Made by a program: the position numbers and the translations under genes
Part shown: positions 15,417-24,765 of the stretch, one piece after another
Layout of the letters: every line of letters starts with the position of its first letter
Numbering within the stretch: position 1 is the first letter of the stretch
NCBI GenBank assembly: GCA_017948555.1
Contig: JAFMYY010000002.1
Coordinates: 248,001 to 312,000, forward strand
Origin: Cesiribacteraceae bacterium YIM B00369
Lineage (GTDB): Bacteria; Bacteroidota; Bacteroidia; Cytophagales; Cyclobacteriaceae
Direction: 5' to 3'
DNA: 64,000 nt
The notes under the pieces: model-generated
What the model was told of the DNA's origin: nothing
What the model saw: only the letters and a program-made list of their open reading frames with translations
Database searches by the model: none

Positions 15417-16439
15417 ATGCGGGGGATAAAATTTCTGATGTTTGTGCTACTCCTGTCAGGGGTGCTGGCAGGAATTGTGGCCTGGTATGGATATGATACG
15501 CCACAGGCTTTTCTTTCTGATTTGTCTGATTTAGGTGGTTTGCTGACAAAAGCATTTGAAAAAGCGCAGTTTTATTTTTCCAATGCCGGCTCCTGGAACT
15601 ACCTTATTCTGGTGCTGATGATCGCATCTTTTACCGTACTTTTTATTATAAATGATCTTTTACTGGAGCGCTTATTTCATTCCAGGAAAAAGAAAAGTTT
15701 TGTGGGGGGGGGGATTGCCTGGCTTATGCAGCGGTCCTTTGCCATTATTCTCGTAGCTGCAGAGTTTATTGTAATGGCAAACCTCGTGGTGCTGGTATAT
15801 GCGCACAAAAATATAGTTACCCAGGCCGCTCAGTTAAAGGAACCTCAAACCATTTTGCTTTTAGGAACTAATAAAAAGCTCAGAACAGGCAATGGAGCTA
15901 ATTTATATTACACATACAGGATTGATGCTGTTGCAAACTTATACCGTGAGGGTAAGGTGAAGAAAATAATTATTTCAGGCGACAATGGAAAGGCAGGATA
16001 TAACGAGCCTGCCGATATGCAGTATTCTTTGCTTAAAAAAGGCGTGCCGGCCCACCTGATTCACCTGGATTATGCAGGTTTTCGGACACTTGATTCCGTT
16101 GTTCGCCTTAAAGGACATTTTGGGGAGAAGAAGGCCCTGATTGTATCGCAACGCTTCCATATAGAAAGGGCTTTAATGCTCGCCTGGCTGTATGATGTGG
16201 AGGCAACCGGCTTTCCTGCAGAGGGTGGCCTGACTGTAAACATGGCCTGGCGCGAATTATTGGCCAAACCAAAAGCTTTACTGGATGTATTTGTTTTTAA
16301 TATGCAGCCCCGCTACGGGAAAACATATGCAAAAGCATCCCTCGACCTGCAAAATGGTAAGGACCGCAGCCTGGTGGGCGTGGTTCTTTTCTTTTGCTTT
16401 TTTGCCGTTCTTATGGTTTATCTGTTTTTCAGGGACTGA
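15417..16439 (+). CDS. SanA/ElyC/YdcF-like DUF218 envelope protein with G10 tract
   Basis: A 340-residue membrane protein. Hydrophobic segments at about 5-23, 62-80 and 108-130 precede a DUF218 domain (about 143-265) containing ILLLGTN (146-152), IIISGDNG (184-191) and VSQRFHIERAL (243-253); a last hydrophobic helix closes the C-terminus. SanA/ElyC proteins affect envelope integrity and peptidoglycan precursor use, mechanism unclear. The gene contains ten consecutive G (15704-15713) encoding Val-Gly-Gly-Gly just after a basic cytoplasmic segment; slippage there would truncate the protein before the DUF218 domain. It precedes the exopolysaccharide region but is convergent with the following GT2 gene. 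Confidence 0.82.
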   Translation: MRGIKFLMFVLLLSGVLAGIVAWYGYDTPQAFLSDLSDLGGLLTKAFEKAQFYFSNAGSWNYLILVLMIASFTVLFIINDLLLERLFHSRKKKSFVGGGIAWLMQRSFAIILVAAEFIVMANLVVLVYAHKNIVTQAAQLKEPQTILLLGTNKKLRTGNGANLYYTYRIDAVANLYREGKVKKIIISGDNGKAGYNEPADMQYSLLKKGVPAHLIHLDYAGFRTLDSVVRLKGHFGEKKALIVSQRFHIERALMLAWLYDVEATGFPAEGGLTVNMAWRELLAKPKALLDVFVFNMQPRYGKTYAKASLDLQNGKDRSLVGVVLFFCFFAVLMVYLFFRD

Positions 16440-16460
16440 AATTTCCGGATACAATATAAT

Positions 16461-17657
16461 TTATCTGCCCGCTGTATTTTGCCTCTGAGCCCTTTCCCAC
16501 AGTACAGACTGTCTTCCGAGGATATACCTGAAAAAGCCTGCATATACTGCATAATTCATCATGAAAAAGTAATAAGGAATGAAAAATGCTTTTACTTTAA
16601 TTTTTTTACTCTCCAGCATTAAACCGGCTATTGCGCAGGCGTAAAATAATAGCTGAAAGGCAAACAGGAGCTGGTAAAAAACGAATCCGTTAAGTGCGAG
16701 GATTAAATTACATATAAAAACTATTAAAAGAGCAAGAGGGGTAAGGGTCCACCTGAGTACCCTGTGTGATATGTATTGAAAACTAAGCATCCCATACCTG
16801 AAGGGGTTGAGCAAAGCCTTCAGGCGCACAATGGCCTGCAAACCTCCTGCTGCAATCCTTATTTTCCGCTTGAGTTCCTCTTTGGAATTGGCAGATGGCG
16901 GTTCCATGGCGCAGGCTTCCGGTTCATAAACCACCTTATATCCTTTTTGCGCAATTCTCAGGGTCATATAAAAATCTTCAATAACAGTATCCTGAGGAAC
17001 GTGCTCAAACAAAGCTGTACGGATGGAGAAAAGCTCTCCGGCAGCTCCAACCACAGTATTCAACTGTGAGTCCCAACGCTTAAGTGCTGATTCGTATTTC
17101 CAGTAAAAACCTTCTCCGGCCCCTGCAGCAGCGTCTTTTCCGGAGCTTAAAATTCTTTTTTCTCCTGCCACTGCTCCCACTTCAGGTTTTGCATAATGCC
17201 GTACCAGCTTATAAATGGCTTCACGGTTCAGCATTGTATTGGCATCGGTAAAAACTGTTATGTCACTTTTTACATAGGGCATTGCCCGTGCAACAGCGGC
17301 AATCTTTCCCCGCCGCTCAGACTGGTGTAATAAGAGGGCTTCAGGATATTTTGTAACAATTTCAGGAGTATGATCGTTTGAACCATCAGTAACGAATACC
17401 AGTTTTAGTTTTTCTTTTGGGTAGTCAAGAGAGAGTGAGTTCTGAATTTTTTGTTCTATATCCTGTTCTTCGTTATAAGCTGCTACCAATAGTGTAACAG
17501 TTGGAATAAAATCCGGGCTGAAACTTTGGCTCCCCGTGGAAAATATTTTTTTTACTTTCAGCAACACCATAAGCAAAAGGCCGTATCCGAGATAAGTATA
17601 AAAGATCAAAGCGAGGCATACCCAAAATATAATGATCACACTGTTCATGAAATGCAT
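16461..17657 (-). CDS. Membrane-bound family 2 glycosyltransferase
   Basis: A 398-residue processive-type GT2. N-terminal helix (about 6-34), then the GT-A domain: VAAYNEEQDIE (58-68), VTDGSNDHT (89-97), DxD-type TDAN (137-140), catalytic ED at 227-228 and a QxxRW-like element with RVLRW (299-303), followed by about three C-terminal helices (305-385). This is the layout of cellulose-synthase-like or hyaluronan-synthase-like enzymes that polymerise and export a glycan. It lies divergent from the Wzz/BY-kinase gene, so probably belongs to the same exopolysaccharide region. The sugar is unknown. Confidence 0.88.
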   Translation of the reverse strand: MHFMNSVIIIFWVCLALIFYTYLGYGLLLMVLLKVKKIFSTGSQSFSPDFIPTVTLLVAAYNEEQDIEQKIQNSLSLDYPKEKLKLVFVTDGSNDHTPEIVTKYPEALLLHQSERRGKIAAVARAMPYVKSDITVFTDANTMLNREAIYKLVRHYAKPEVGAVAGEKRILSSGKDAAAGAGEGFYWKYESALKRWDSQLNTVVGAAGELFSIRTALFEHVPQDTVIEDFYMTLRIAQKGYKVVYEPEACAMEPPSANSKEELKRKIRIAAGGLQAIVRLKALLNPFRYGMLSFQYISHRVLRWTLTPLALLIVFICNLILALNGFVFYQLLFAFQLLFYACAIAGLMLESKKIKVKAFFIPYYFFMMNYAVYAGFFRYILGRQSVLWERAQRQNTAGR

Positions 17658-17812
17658 ACTTAAAAACTGATTTTTTTGTTTTAACGGGTTGGTGTTGAAT
17701 GAATCAAAACCCGTATTTGTTGTGAATTAATAAATGTAAATAGCTAATTTGCAGCGGATTATATCCACGGAATTGTGGTTCTTCCAGTAAATGTATATAT
17801 AAAAGAAAAATA

Positions 17813-20104
17813 ATGGATATCTGGTCTTTTTTTAGAGTCCTTAACAGGCGTAAATGGCTGATAATTACAGTTACTCTTACAGCTGTATTGGCTACGTTTT
17901 TTATAACACTTAAGTTGCCTCAGGATTATAAGTCGCAGGCGACCCTGGCAACCGGTATTACAGAAAACTCCGAAGTAAGCCTGGAGGAAAATAATACGGC
18001 TAACCCTTACGTAATTAATACCCGCTTCAGTAATTTAATTGAACTCATCAACTCCCGCAGGATTATGAGCCTGCTTTCCTATCAGTTAATAATTCACGAT
18101 CTGGAAAGTAATGAACCTTTCAGGAGTCTGGAGCCGCTTAAGGAGGAATACCGTGAAAATTTTCTTAATGAAGCCAGTGTGTTATACCAGAACAAGCTGG
18201 ACTCTATGGAAACACTGGGGACAAGTAAGCAGGTGGATTATGCGCTTCTGGATATTCTTAAAAAAATGAAGTATGATGAAGAGTCTATAAAAGAAGATCT
18301 TAAGATTGACCGTGGTGTAGGATCAGATTTTATAAATATTACTTTCGTTTCAGAAGACCCGCAGTTATCTGCTTTTGTGGTAAATACGCTTACTCAGGAG
18401 TTTATCAGGTACTACAAAACCAATAAAGTAAGGAGGGTGGAAAATTCTCTTCAGTTTTTTACCAATCTGGTTCAGAAGAAGAAAAGTGAGCTGGATGAAA
18501 AGGTGGAAACCCTCCGTAGTTATAAAGAGGAAAAGAATGTGATTAATTATGGTGCGCAAAGCGCTAATATGCTTAATCGCATAGCTCAGCTTGAAAGCAA
18601 CAGGGAGGAAGAGACGAAGAGGATTGTTGGTTTAAAAAGTGCCATCAGGAACATTGATAACCAGGTTAAAGGAAGTGCCGGTAATGGTTATGGTGAGCAG
18701 GCCGGGAATAATAATAAAAAGATTTTTGCACTGCGTGCAAGAATGAATGAGCTGAACGACCGCTATATAGCAGGAGGGATGTCGGATAAAGCATTAGGAG
18801 ATTCAATTGGACAGTTGAGGAATCAGATGGATGCCCTCATCCGGCAGTCGAACGAAGAAAACCTGTATCAGCCAAACATGACACGGCAGGACCTGGCAAG
18901 CCTGAGGGTGAAAAATGAAATTGAACTGGAAACTGCACAGGCCCGGCTGGCATCAATTCAAAGTGAGCTGGCCCGCCTCCAGGAGCAGGCTTATGGCTTT
19001 AGTACAAATGAAGGAGACATCGCATCCCTTGAAAGCGATATTCAGGTAGCAAGGGAGGAGTACCTGCAGGTGCTGGATAAATATAATACAGCCCGCAACG
19101 CTTCCTTTAGTGTTGCCAATAAACTGGAGCAGGTAGAGGTAGGGGAGCCAGCTTATGAACCTGAAGATTCAAAACGGATTATGCTCATCGCTATATCAGG
19201 AGCGGCCAGCTTTTCTCTTTGTGTGGTGCTGATCTTTTTCCTTGAATTCGTAAATATGAGAATTGATTCTCCTTCGAAATTCCAGAGTATGGTACGCCTG
19301 CCGTTAATTGGATCACTCAATAAAGTGAACCTGAATGGATTTGATCTTAAAGCCTTGTTTGCCAATCAGAATAATGATGAGAACAGGGAAATGTATAAAC
19401 AATTACTGAGGAAACTGCGCTTTGAAATTGAGGCAGATAAGCCGAAGTCTTTACTGGTAACCAGCAGCAAGCGGGGAGAGGGTAAAACCTTTACCATTAT
19501 TTCACTTGCATATTCTTTAAGTCTGCTTGGGAAAAAAGTGCTTATTGTCGACACTAATTTTAAAAATAATACACTTACTAAAATATTTATGGGAGCAAAA
19601 CAGGTACCTAAAGGGTATCTGGAAGAAAGCAATGCCATCAGAAACCCCAATGCTGAGCCCCGCTTATTAAAAGAAGCAAATGTTGCTGAGGGAGCTGGAG
19701 CAGGCGGGGAAAGCTACCAAAGAGCAGAGCCTGAGCAGGAAGCCAGTGCGGGCTCTCAGAAGAATTCGCTGATCAGTTCCACGCGCCTGGCCGGGATCGA
19801 CCTGATTGCAAGTAAAGGTGGGGATTTTTCTCCTGCCGAAATTTTTATGAGTAAGAATTTCAGGGATCTTCTCAAAGAGCTGGAGAAGGAATATGATTAC
19901 ATAATCATGGAAGGACCAGCTATGAATGAATATTCCGATACCAAAGAGTTAGTGAATTTTGTTGATAAGGTGGTGACTATTTTCTCGGCAGAATCCAGTG
20001 TGGATAAAATGGATCGTGATACTATTAATTTCCTTAAAAAGCTTGACGGCAAATTTATAGGGGCGATACTAAATAAAGTTGAACCTTATAACCTTAACTA
20101 TTAG
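17813..20104 (+). CDS. Wzz chain-length regulator fused to degenerate BY-kinase domain
   Basis: A 763-residue polysaccharide co-polymerase. N-terminal Wzz domain flanked by membrane helices (about 15-33 and 455-476) with a long periplasmic coiled-coil region between them, then a cytoplasmic P-loop domain: Walker A SSKRGEGKT (about 549-557), A-prime LIVDTNFKN (about 578-586) and the Walker B region DYIIMEGPAM (about 696-705). Classical BY-kinases have DxD in A-prime and D-T-P after Walker B; here these read DTN and EGP, and the C-terminal tyrosine cluster is reduced to PYNLNY. An Ala/Glu/Gly-rich insert lies at about 612-650. It heads the polysaccharide operon; kinase activity is doubtful. Confidence 0.88.
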   Translation: MDIWSFFRVLNRRKWLIITVTLTAVLATFFITLKLPQDYKSQATLATGITENSEVSLEENNTANPYVINTRFSNLIELINSRRIMSLLSYQLIIHDLESNEPFRSLEPLKEEYRENFLNEASVLYQNKLDSMETLGTSKQVDYALLDILKKMKYDEESIKEDLKIDRGVGSDFINITFVSEDPQLSAFVVNTLTQEFIRYYKTNKVRRVENSLQFFTNLVQKKKSELDEKVETLRSYKEEKNVINYGAQSANMLNRIAQLESNREEETKRIVGLKSAIRNIDNQVKGSAGNGYGEQAGNNNKKIFALRARMNELNDRYIAGGMSDKALGDSIGQLRNQMDALIRQSNEENLYQPNMTRQDLASLRVKNEIELETAQARLASIQSELARLQEQAYGFSTNEGDIASLESDIQVAREEYLQVLDKYNTARNASFSVANKLEQVEVGEPAYEPEDSKRIMLIAISGAASFSLCVVLIFFLEFVNMRIDSPSKFQSMVRLPLIGSLNKVNLNGFDLKALFANQNNDENREMYKQLLRKLRFEIEADKPKSLLVTSSKRGEGKTFTIISLAYSLSLLGKKVLIVDTNFKNNTLTKIFMGAKQVPKGYLEESNAIRNPNAEPRLLKEANVAEGAGAGGESYQRAEPEQEASAGSQKNSLISSTRLAGIDLIASKGGDFSPAEIFMSKNFRDLLKELEKEYDYIIMEGPAMNEYSDTKELVNFVDKVVTIFSAESSVDKMDRDTINFLKKLDGKFIGAILNKVEPYNLNY

Positions 20105-20284
20105 TTATTAATAATTACAGGAATTACCGGGTGTGGTAAGCGGGGGAGAGGCTCCTCCGGCAATTTTTCCGGCGCAGGCAATTTGCCTGTGCTCCATTTG
20201 AGTAACAGCAAAGGGCCCGGACTTATTTTACATTGTTGTTGCCAATTTTATTACTCTTTTCTCTCTGTAAACTGAAAGCTGATT

Positions 20285-21637
20285 TTGAAATTTTTTAAAA
20301 ATTCTTATTGGCTGCAATCAGGTGCTTATGCATTCTTGCAGCGGTTTTTGATGCTGCTTTTTGGTTTTGGTACATTCTTTTTCCTGATCAGGGCAGTGTC
20401 CAAGGAAGATTTTGGTGCATGGGCCCTTTATCTTTCCATTGCAACCATTATAGAACAGGGGAAAAGCGGACTGATCCAGAATGCCCTTGTTAAATTTCTG
20501 GCTTCAGACGATCAGCAGCAGGATACAGAAATTATTTCCGCATCGCTATTGCTTAATCTTGCCCTAAGTTTTATAGTCAGTATAGTATTGGCTGTTATGG
20601 CTCCATGGATGGCCATTTGGCTAAATGCACCGGTGCTGGAATATTTGTTGTATCTGCATATTATTAACACCATTATTCTGGTGCCTTTTTCCCAGTTAAC
20701 CTTTATACAACAAGCTAATTTCGATTTTAAAGGCATCTTTTACAGTAACCTTTTCAGGCAGGGAGTCCTTTTCTTTTATGTGCTGGGCTTGTTTCTCCTG
20801 TCCGGGAATTATAGCCTTACCACGCTGGTACTGGTGCAAACGGCCGGTCTTGTATTAGGAACGTGGGTATCGTACAGGTTTGCCCGTCAGTACTTTAAAT
20901 TTACCTATAAGCTTGACTGGGCCTGGGTAAGCAGGTTGTTTCACTATGGAAAATTTGTTTTTGGTACTAATATAAGCTCAATGCTGCTGAAAAGTACCGA
21001 CCAGCTGATGTTGGGTATTATGACCGGCCCGGTTTCCGTAGCGGCCTTTAATATGGCTTCAAGGGTGATCAATTTTGTGGAGGTGCCTACTACAACAGTT
21101 GCTGCTGTGGTGTTTCCGCAAAGTGCCTTAAGAAGCAGGCAGCAGGGAAATGCAGCTGTAAGGCACCTGTTCGAGAAATCAGTGGGAGCTGTTTATGCTA
21201 TTTTATTACCTGTTTTATTGTTTGTGGTCCTGTTTCCGGAATTTGTAATTATGATTATTGCCGGCAAAGAGTACCTTGACAGTGCTTTTTTACTGCAGGT
21301 GGTTATTTTTTATTGCTTGTTCATTCCTTTCAGCAGGCAGTTTGGCACCATAATGGATTCTATAGGTAAGCCGGAATTAAACTTTTGGCTCATTTGCCTG
21401 TTAGCTATACTAAATGTAGGTTTCAATTATTTTCTTATCGGCAGGTTCGATGTGCTTGGCGCGGCCTATGCTACTCTGTTAACTTATGTAGTAGGGTTTG
21501 TGGTTTATCAGGTAATTTTATACAGATTATTAAAGGTTAGCTTATTGCAGGTTTTTCTTTATATGCTGGATTTCTATCGTCAGGCTTTTGCCTTTTCAGT
21601 ACATTTTTTAAAAGATAAAGCATGGATCAGCAAATAG
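20285..21637 (+). CDS. Wzx-type polysaccharide flippase
   Basis: A 450-residue polytopic protein of the MATE-like oligosaccharide flippase superfamily; about twelve to fourteen hydrophobic helices, with typical N-terminal LFGFGTFFFLIRAVSKEDFG. It would move lipid-linked repeat units across the inner membrane. The start is TTG 20285 (MKFFKNSYWLQ); there is no in-frame ATG before the first helix, so TTG is preferred. Its end overlaps the following glycosyltransferase by 16 bases, indicating translational coupling. Confidence 0.88.
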   Translation: MKFFKNSYWLQSGAYAFLQRFLMLLFGFGTFFFLIRAVSKEDFGAWALYLSIATIIEQGKSGLIQNALVKFLASDDQQQDTEIISASLLLNLALSFIVSIVLAVMAPWMAIWLNAPVLEYLLYLHIINTIILVPFSQLTFIQQANFDFKGIFYSNLFRQGVLFFYVLGLFLLSGNYSLTTLVLVQTAGLVLGTWVSYRFARQYFKFTYKLDWAWVSRLFHYGKFVFGTNISSMLLKSTDQLMLGIMTGPVSVAAFNMASRVINFVEVPTTTVAAVVFPQSALRSRQQGNAAVRHLFEKSVGAVYAILLPVLLFVVLFPEFVIMIIAGKEYLDSAFLLQVVIFYCLFIPFSRQFGTIMDSIGKPELNFWLICLLAILNVGFNYFLIGRFDVLGAAYATLLTYVVGFVVYQVILYRLLKVSLLQVFLYMLDFYRQAFAFSVHFLKDKAWISK

Positions 21638-22893
21638 AAACGGTTAAATTCAGGCCTGATGTGCTTATGCAGGGGCTGGCCCGTCATGATCATCCTTATT
21701 CCTCCACAGCCTGGTCTCTGGCCAAAGCATTTTCCCGGCAGGGAAGGGTGTTTTATATAGATAACCCGTTTACCTTCAGCGATTTTTTTAAAAAACAGAA
21801 AAGGCACCAGATCCGGAAAAGATATACCCGTTTTTTTAAGCGGAAGCAGGATTTAATACACCTGAAGGATGAAAATATAACAGTGATTGTTTCTCCTTTG
21901 ATGATTCCCGTAAACTGGCTTCCGGCAGGGAAACTGTACAGCCTTTTAAATGGCTTCAACAACTGGAGGCATAAACGCAATGTTAACCGGGTTCTGAAAA
22001 AATACAGGGTAAAGGATTATATTTATATTAACAGCTTTAATCCGTTTTATGGAGCAGGTGGAGATTTTAATCCTGCCCCTGCCGTTTACATATACCAGAC
22101 TGTGGATGATATAAGCCAGTCGAGGTATGTGGCAAAGCATGGTACCCGCCTGGAGAAGGAAGCTATGCAGCATGCTGATGTATGTGCCACCACCTCAATA
22201 AGCCTGCAGAAGAAAGCAGCGACTGTGGCAAAAAAAGCCATCTGTATTCCAAATGCAGCAGATGTTCACCTTTTTAAATTGGTGGGAGAAAAGGATTTTG
22301 AAAAGCCTGAAGAAATTAAGAACGAAACCCGCCCCATTATTTGCTATACCGGAAATATTGACCACCGCCTGGATTACCGCTTATTGATTGAGGTGGCACA
22401 GTTCCATAAAGATAAACTGATATTAATGGTGGGGCCTGTTACAGGAGATTTTTGTAAAGAAAGTGGTTTCCCTGACCTGCCTAACGTGCTATTTACCGGA
22501 AGAAAAGAGCTTGAAGAGCTGCCGGCTTACCTGCAATATTCCAGCTGTGCTATAATTCCTTTCAAATGCAATGAGCTTACAGCCAGTATTTATCCTCTCA
22601 AGATCAATGAATATCTGGCAGCAGGAAAAGCAGTGGTTGCAACACCATTTTCTGAAGACATCCGCACGTTTAAAAATTTTGTGGCGTTAAGGCCGGACGG
22701 GAAGAGCTTTGCAGAGGCCATTGCTGCCTGCCTTGTCTCAGATTCTGCAGAGGTAAGGCAAAAAAGGAAAAAGATTGCTTTGCAAAACAACTGGAAATCA
22801 AGGGCTTCTGATTTTTATGCGTTAGCTTTGGGGAAAGAACAGAAAGGATTGGAAAAGGAAAACCGGTCGGAATATGAAAAAGCAATTGGATAA
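21622..22893 (+). CDS. Glycosyltransferase, GT-B fold (GT4-like)
   Basis: A 423-residue enzyme without a signal peptide. The N-terminal half begins VLMQGLARHDHPYSSTAWSL; the C-terminal donor-binding half has ICYTGNIDHRLDYRLL (about 233-248) and a nucleotide-sugar region YPLKINEYLAAGKAVVAT (about 327-344) containing the usual acidic EYLAAG motif of GT4 enzymes. It overlaps the flippase gene upstream and a 34-residue small gene downstream. Probably adds a sugar to the lipid-linked repeat unit; donor unknown. Confidence 0.85.
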   Translation: MDQQIETVKFRPDVLMQGLARHDHPYSSTAWSLAKAFSRQGRVFYIDNPFTFSDFFKKQKRHQIRKRYTRFFKRKQDLIHLKDENITVIVSPLMIPVNWLPAGKLYSLLNGFNNWRHKRNVNRVLKKYRVKDYIYINSFNPFYGAGGDFNPAPAVYIYQTVDDISQSRYVAKHGTRLEKEAMQHADVCATTSISLQKKAATVAKKAICIPNAADVHLFKLVGEKDFEKPEEIKNETRPIICYTGNIDHRLDYRLLIEVAQFHKDKLILMVGPVTGDFCKESGFPDLPNVLFTGRKELEELPAYLQYSSCAIIPFKCNELTASIYPLKINEYLAAGKAVVATPFSEDIRTFKNFVALRPDGKSFAEAIAACLVSDSAEVRQKRKKIALQNNWKSRASDFYALALGKEQKGLEKENRSEYEKAIG

Positions 22894-22978
22894 GAAGGAT
22901 AAAGTTACGGAATTTTTAACCCTTGGGTTGGTAGCAGCCACTCTGGTGGTTATTTTCCTGAAAGTACTTTTTTTATAG
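22874..22978 (+). CDS. 34-residue single-helix membrane peptide in the polysaccharide operon
   Basis: A short open frame in a different frame from its neighbours: ATG 22874, stop TAG 22976. It overlaps the last 20 bases of the glycosyltransferase and stops 2 bases before the Wzy-like ATG, filling the gap exactly. The peptide begins MKKQLDKKDK, very basic, and continues as one hydrophobic segment (about residues 14-34) ending KVLFL. The positive-inside layout fits a one-pass inner-membrane peptide, perhaps a small subunit of the Wzy or Wzx machinery. No homologue recognised; support is position, frame and composition. Confidence 0.5.
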   Translation: MKKQLDKKDKVTEFLTLGLVAATLVVIFLKVLFL

Positions 22979-22980
22979 AG

Positions 22981-24543
22981 ATGTCTGTTGATTATACATC
23001 CATAAGGCAAAAAAGTAAAAAGTCTTACCTCTCTCAGGCAAAGGATTGGGTAAACCATGAGGTTGTGGCTAACAGGCTGAACAGCCCATTAGGTTATGCT
23101 GTTATGCTTCTTGCTGCGCTCAGTCTGTCACTGGTGGTTTCTGTCCTCGGGCTTAAGATCGGAATTTTATTATTGTCAGCTATAATAGGAGTTCCTGTGC
23201 TGCTGGCTTCTGTTTTTAACCTTCGTTTTGGCTTAATTACTTTATTAATTACCTCTTTCTTTATTCTTGGGATCAGCCGTTTTGTAAGAGATATGCCTCT
23301 GGGGGTTATTCTGGATGCTTTTGTGGCCTGTATGTTCTTTGGGGTAATGATTAAACAGATTGGCAGTAAGGACTGGCGGTTTATATATAATCCTGTAAGT
23401 GTAATGGTCATCCTCTGGATTGTTTATAATCTTATTCAGGTGGTAAACCCTGCTGCAGCTTCCAGACTTGCCTGGTTATATACTATACGGTCTTTAGCTG
23501 GTATTTTCCTGGTTTATTTTATCGCTATCAAAGCCATAAATTCGGTAGAGTTTGTTTCTTTGATTTTTAAGATATGGATTGTTCTGGCTTTAATTGGGGC
23601 TTTGTATGGACTTAAGCAGGAGTTTCTGGGCTTTTTTCCCGCTGAGCATGCCTGGGTGCTGGCGGACGAAGAAAGGTTTAGTCTTTTCTTTAACTGGGGG
23701 AGGTTCCGGCGCTTTTCATTTTTCAGCGATCCTACTGTTTTTGGGATCTTAATGGCCTACACAAGTATACTTTGCTTTGTGTTAATGACAGGGCCGGTAA
23801 AGCTCTATAAAAAAGCCGCTTTAGGAATAGCTGCTGTAATTATGCTTTTAGCCATGGTTTATACCGGTACCCGTACGGCATATGCTGTAGTACCTGTGGG
23901 AGTGGTTTTCTTTACTGTAATCACCCTTAAAAGAAATATTATATTGCTTGTGGGAGCCATAATGCTTATGGGGGCCGCTGTTATATTTTCGCCCATAAGC
24001 AGCCTGGGGCCTCTGGATAGTAATGCACTGAACAGGATCCGTTCTGCCTTTATAGGTGAGGAAGATCCTTCTTATAATGTTCGCCTGCGAAACCAGGAAT
24101 ATATTCAGCCGTATATATGGAGCCATCCTATAGGTTGGGGGTTAGGAAGTGTGGGGGTATGGGGTATGCGCTTCTCTCCGGGCTCGCCGGTGGCAAACTT
24201 TCCACCCGACAGCGGGTTTGTAAGAATTGCAGTCGAGCAGGGTTGGCTGGGGTTGATTTTGTACAGTATTATGCTGTTTGTGCTGTTCAGGTATGGGGTA
24301 AGGAATTACCTTCTTTGCGAACACCCGAAGGTAAGGTTGTACTATGTAGCTACTCTTACTGTTTTGTTCAGTCTGGTGGTGGCCAATTATCCGCAGCAGG
24401 CGTACGCTATATTTCCTACTATTATAATTTTTTATGTTTGTATGGCAATAGTGGTAAGGCTAAAAGATTTTGACAATGATGAGATGCGTAAACTTACCGG
24501 CGGGATTGTTAAGATTCCATCAGCTGAAAAGGAAATGAATTAA
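22981..24543 (+). CDS. O-antigen ligase / Wzy-type polymerase
   Basis: A 520-residue protein with about a dozen hydrophobic helices and a large periplasmic loop (about 340-420) carrying the O-antigen ligase family pattern: YTGTRTAYAV before it, then RNQEYIQPYIWSHPIGWGLG and PPDSGFVRIAVEQGWLGL. Enzymes of this group polymerise repeat units or ligate glycan to an acceptor. The neighbours Wzz and Wzx make a Wzx/Wzy-dependent pathway likely and favour polymerase, but ligase cannot be excluded. Confidence 0.86.
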   Translation: MSVDYTSIRQKSKKSYLSQAKDWVNHEVVANRLNSPLGYAVMLLAALSLSLVVSVLGLKIGILLLSAIIGVPVLLASVFNLRFGLITLLITSFFILGISRFVRDMPLGVILDAFVACMFFGVMIKQIGSKDWRFIYNPVSVMVILWIVYNLIQVVNPAAASRLAWLYTIRSLAGIFLVYFIAIKAINSVEFVSLIFKIWIVLALIGALYGLKQEFLGFFPAEHAWVLADEERFSLFFNWGRFRRFSFFSDPTVFGILMAYTSILCFVLMTGPVKLYKKAALGIAAVIMLLAMVYTGTRTAYAVVPVGVVFFTVITLKRNIILLVGAIMLMGAAVIFSPISSLGPLDSNALNRIRSAFIGEEDPSYNVRLRNQEYIQPYIWSHPIGWGLGSVGVWGMRFSPGSPVANFPPDSGFVRIAVEQGWLGLILYSIMLFVLFRYGVRNYLLCEHPKVRLYYVATLTVLFSLVVANYPQQAYAIFPTIIIFYVCMAIVVRLKDFDNDEMRKLTGGIVKIPSAEKEMN

Positions 24544-24765
24544 TAATTTCTCTGTTAGAGACTGGTGTGGTTTTGGAGTCAGGAAGGATTATAAGCTTTT
24601 GGTAAAAAGTGCCGGGGAGTTTAGTATTTTTTTAATTATGAATCCCGGGAAAAAACAGTAATCATTGTATGAAAACTGCCCGGGGTCTGGTCTGGTGTTT
24701 AATTATTTTTTTCAGGTGCCGGAAAACAGTGATATCTGGTTTAATAGTTTAATTTTTAAGATATA

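Noticed and set aside
20173-20191. Hairpin CAGGC/GCCTG between the Wzz/BY-kinase and flippase genes as a terminator
   Set aside because: No T-run follows, and the genes appear to form one operon; more likely incidental.
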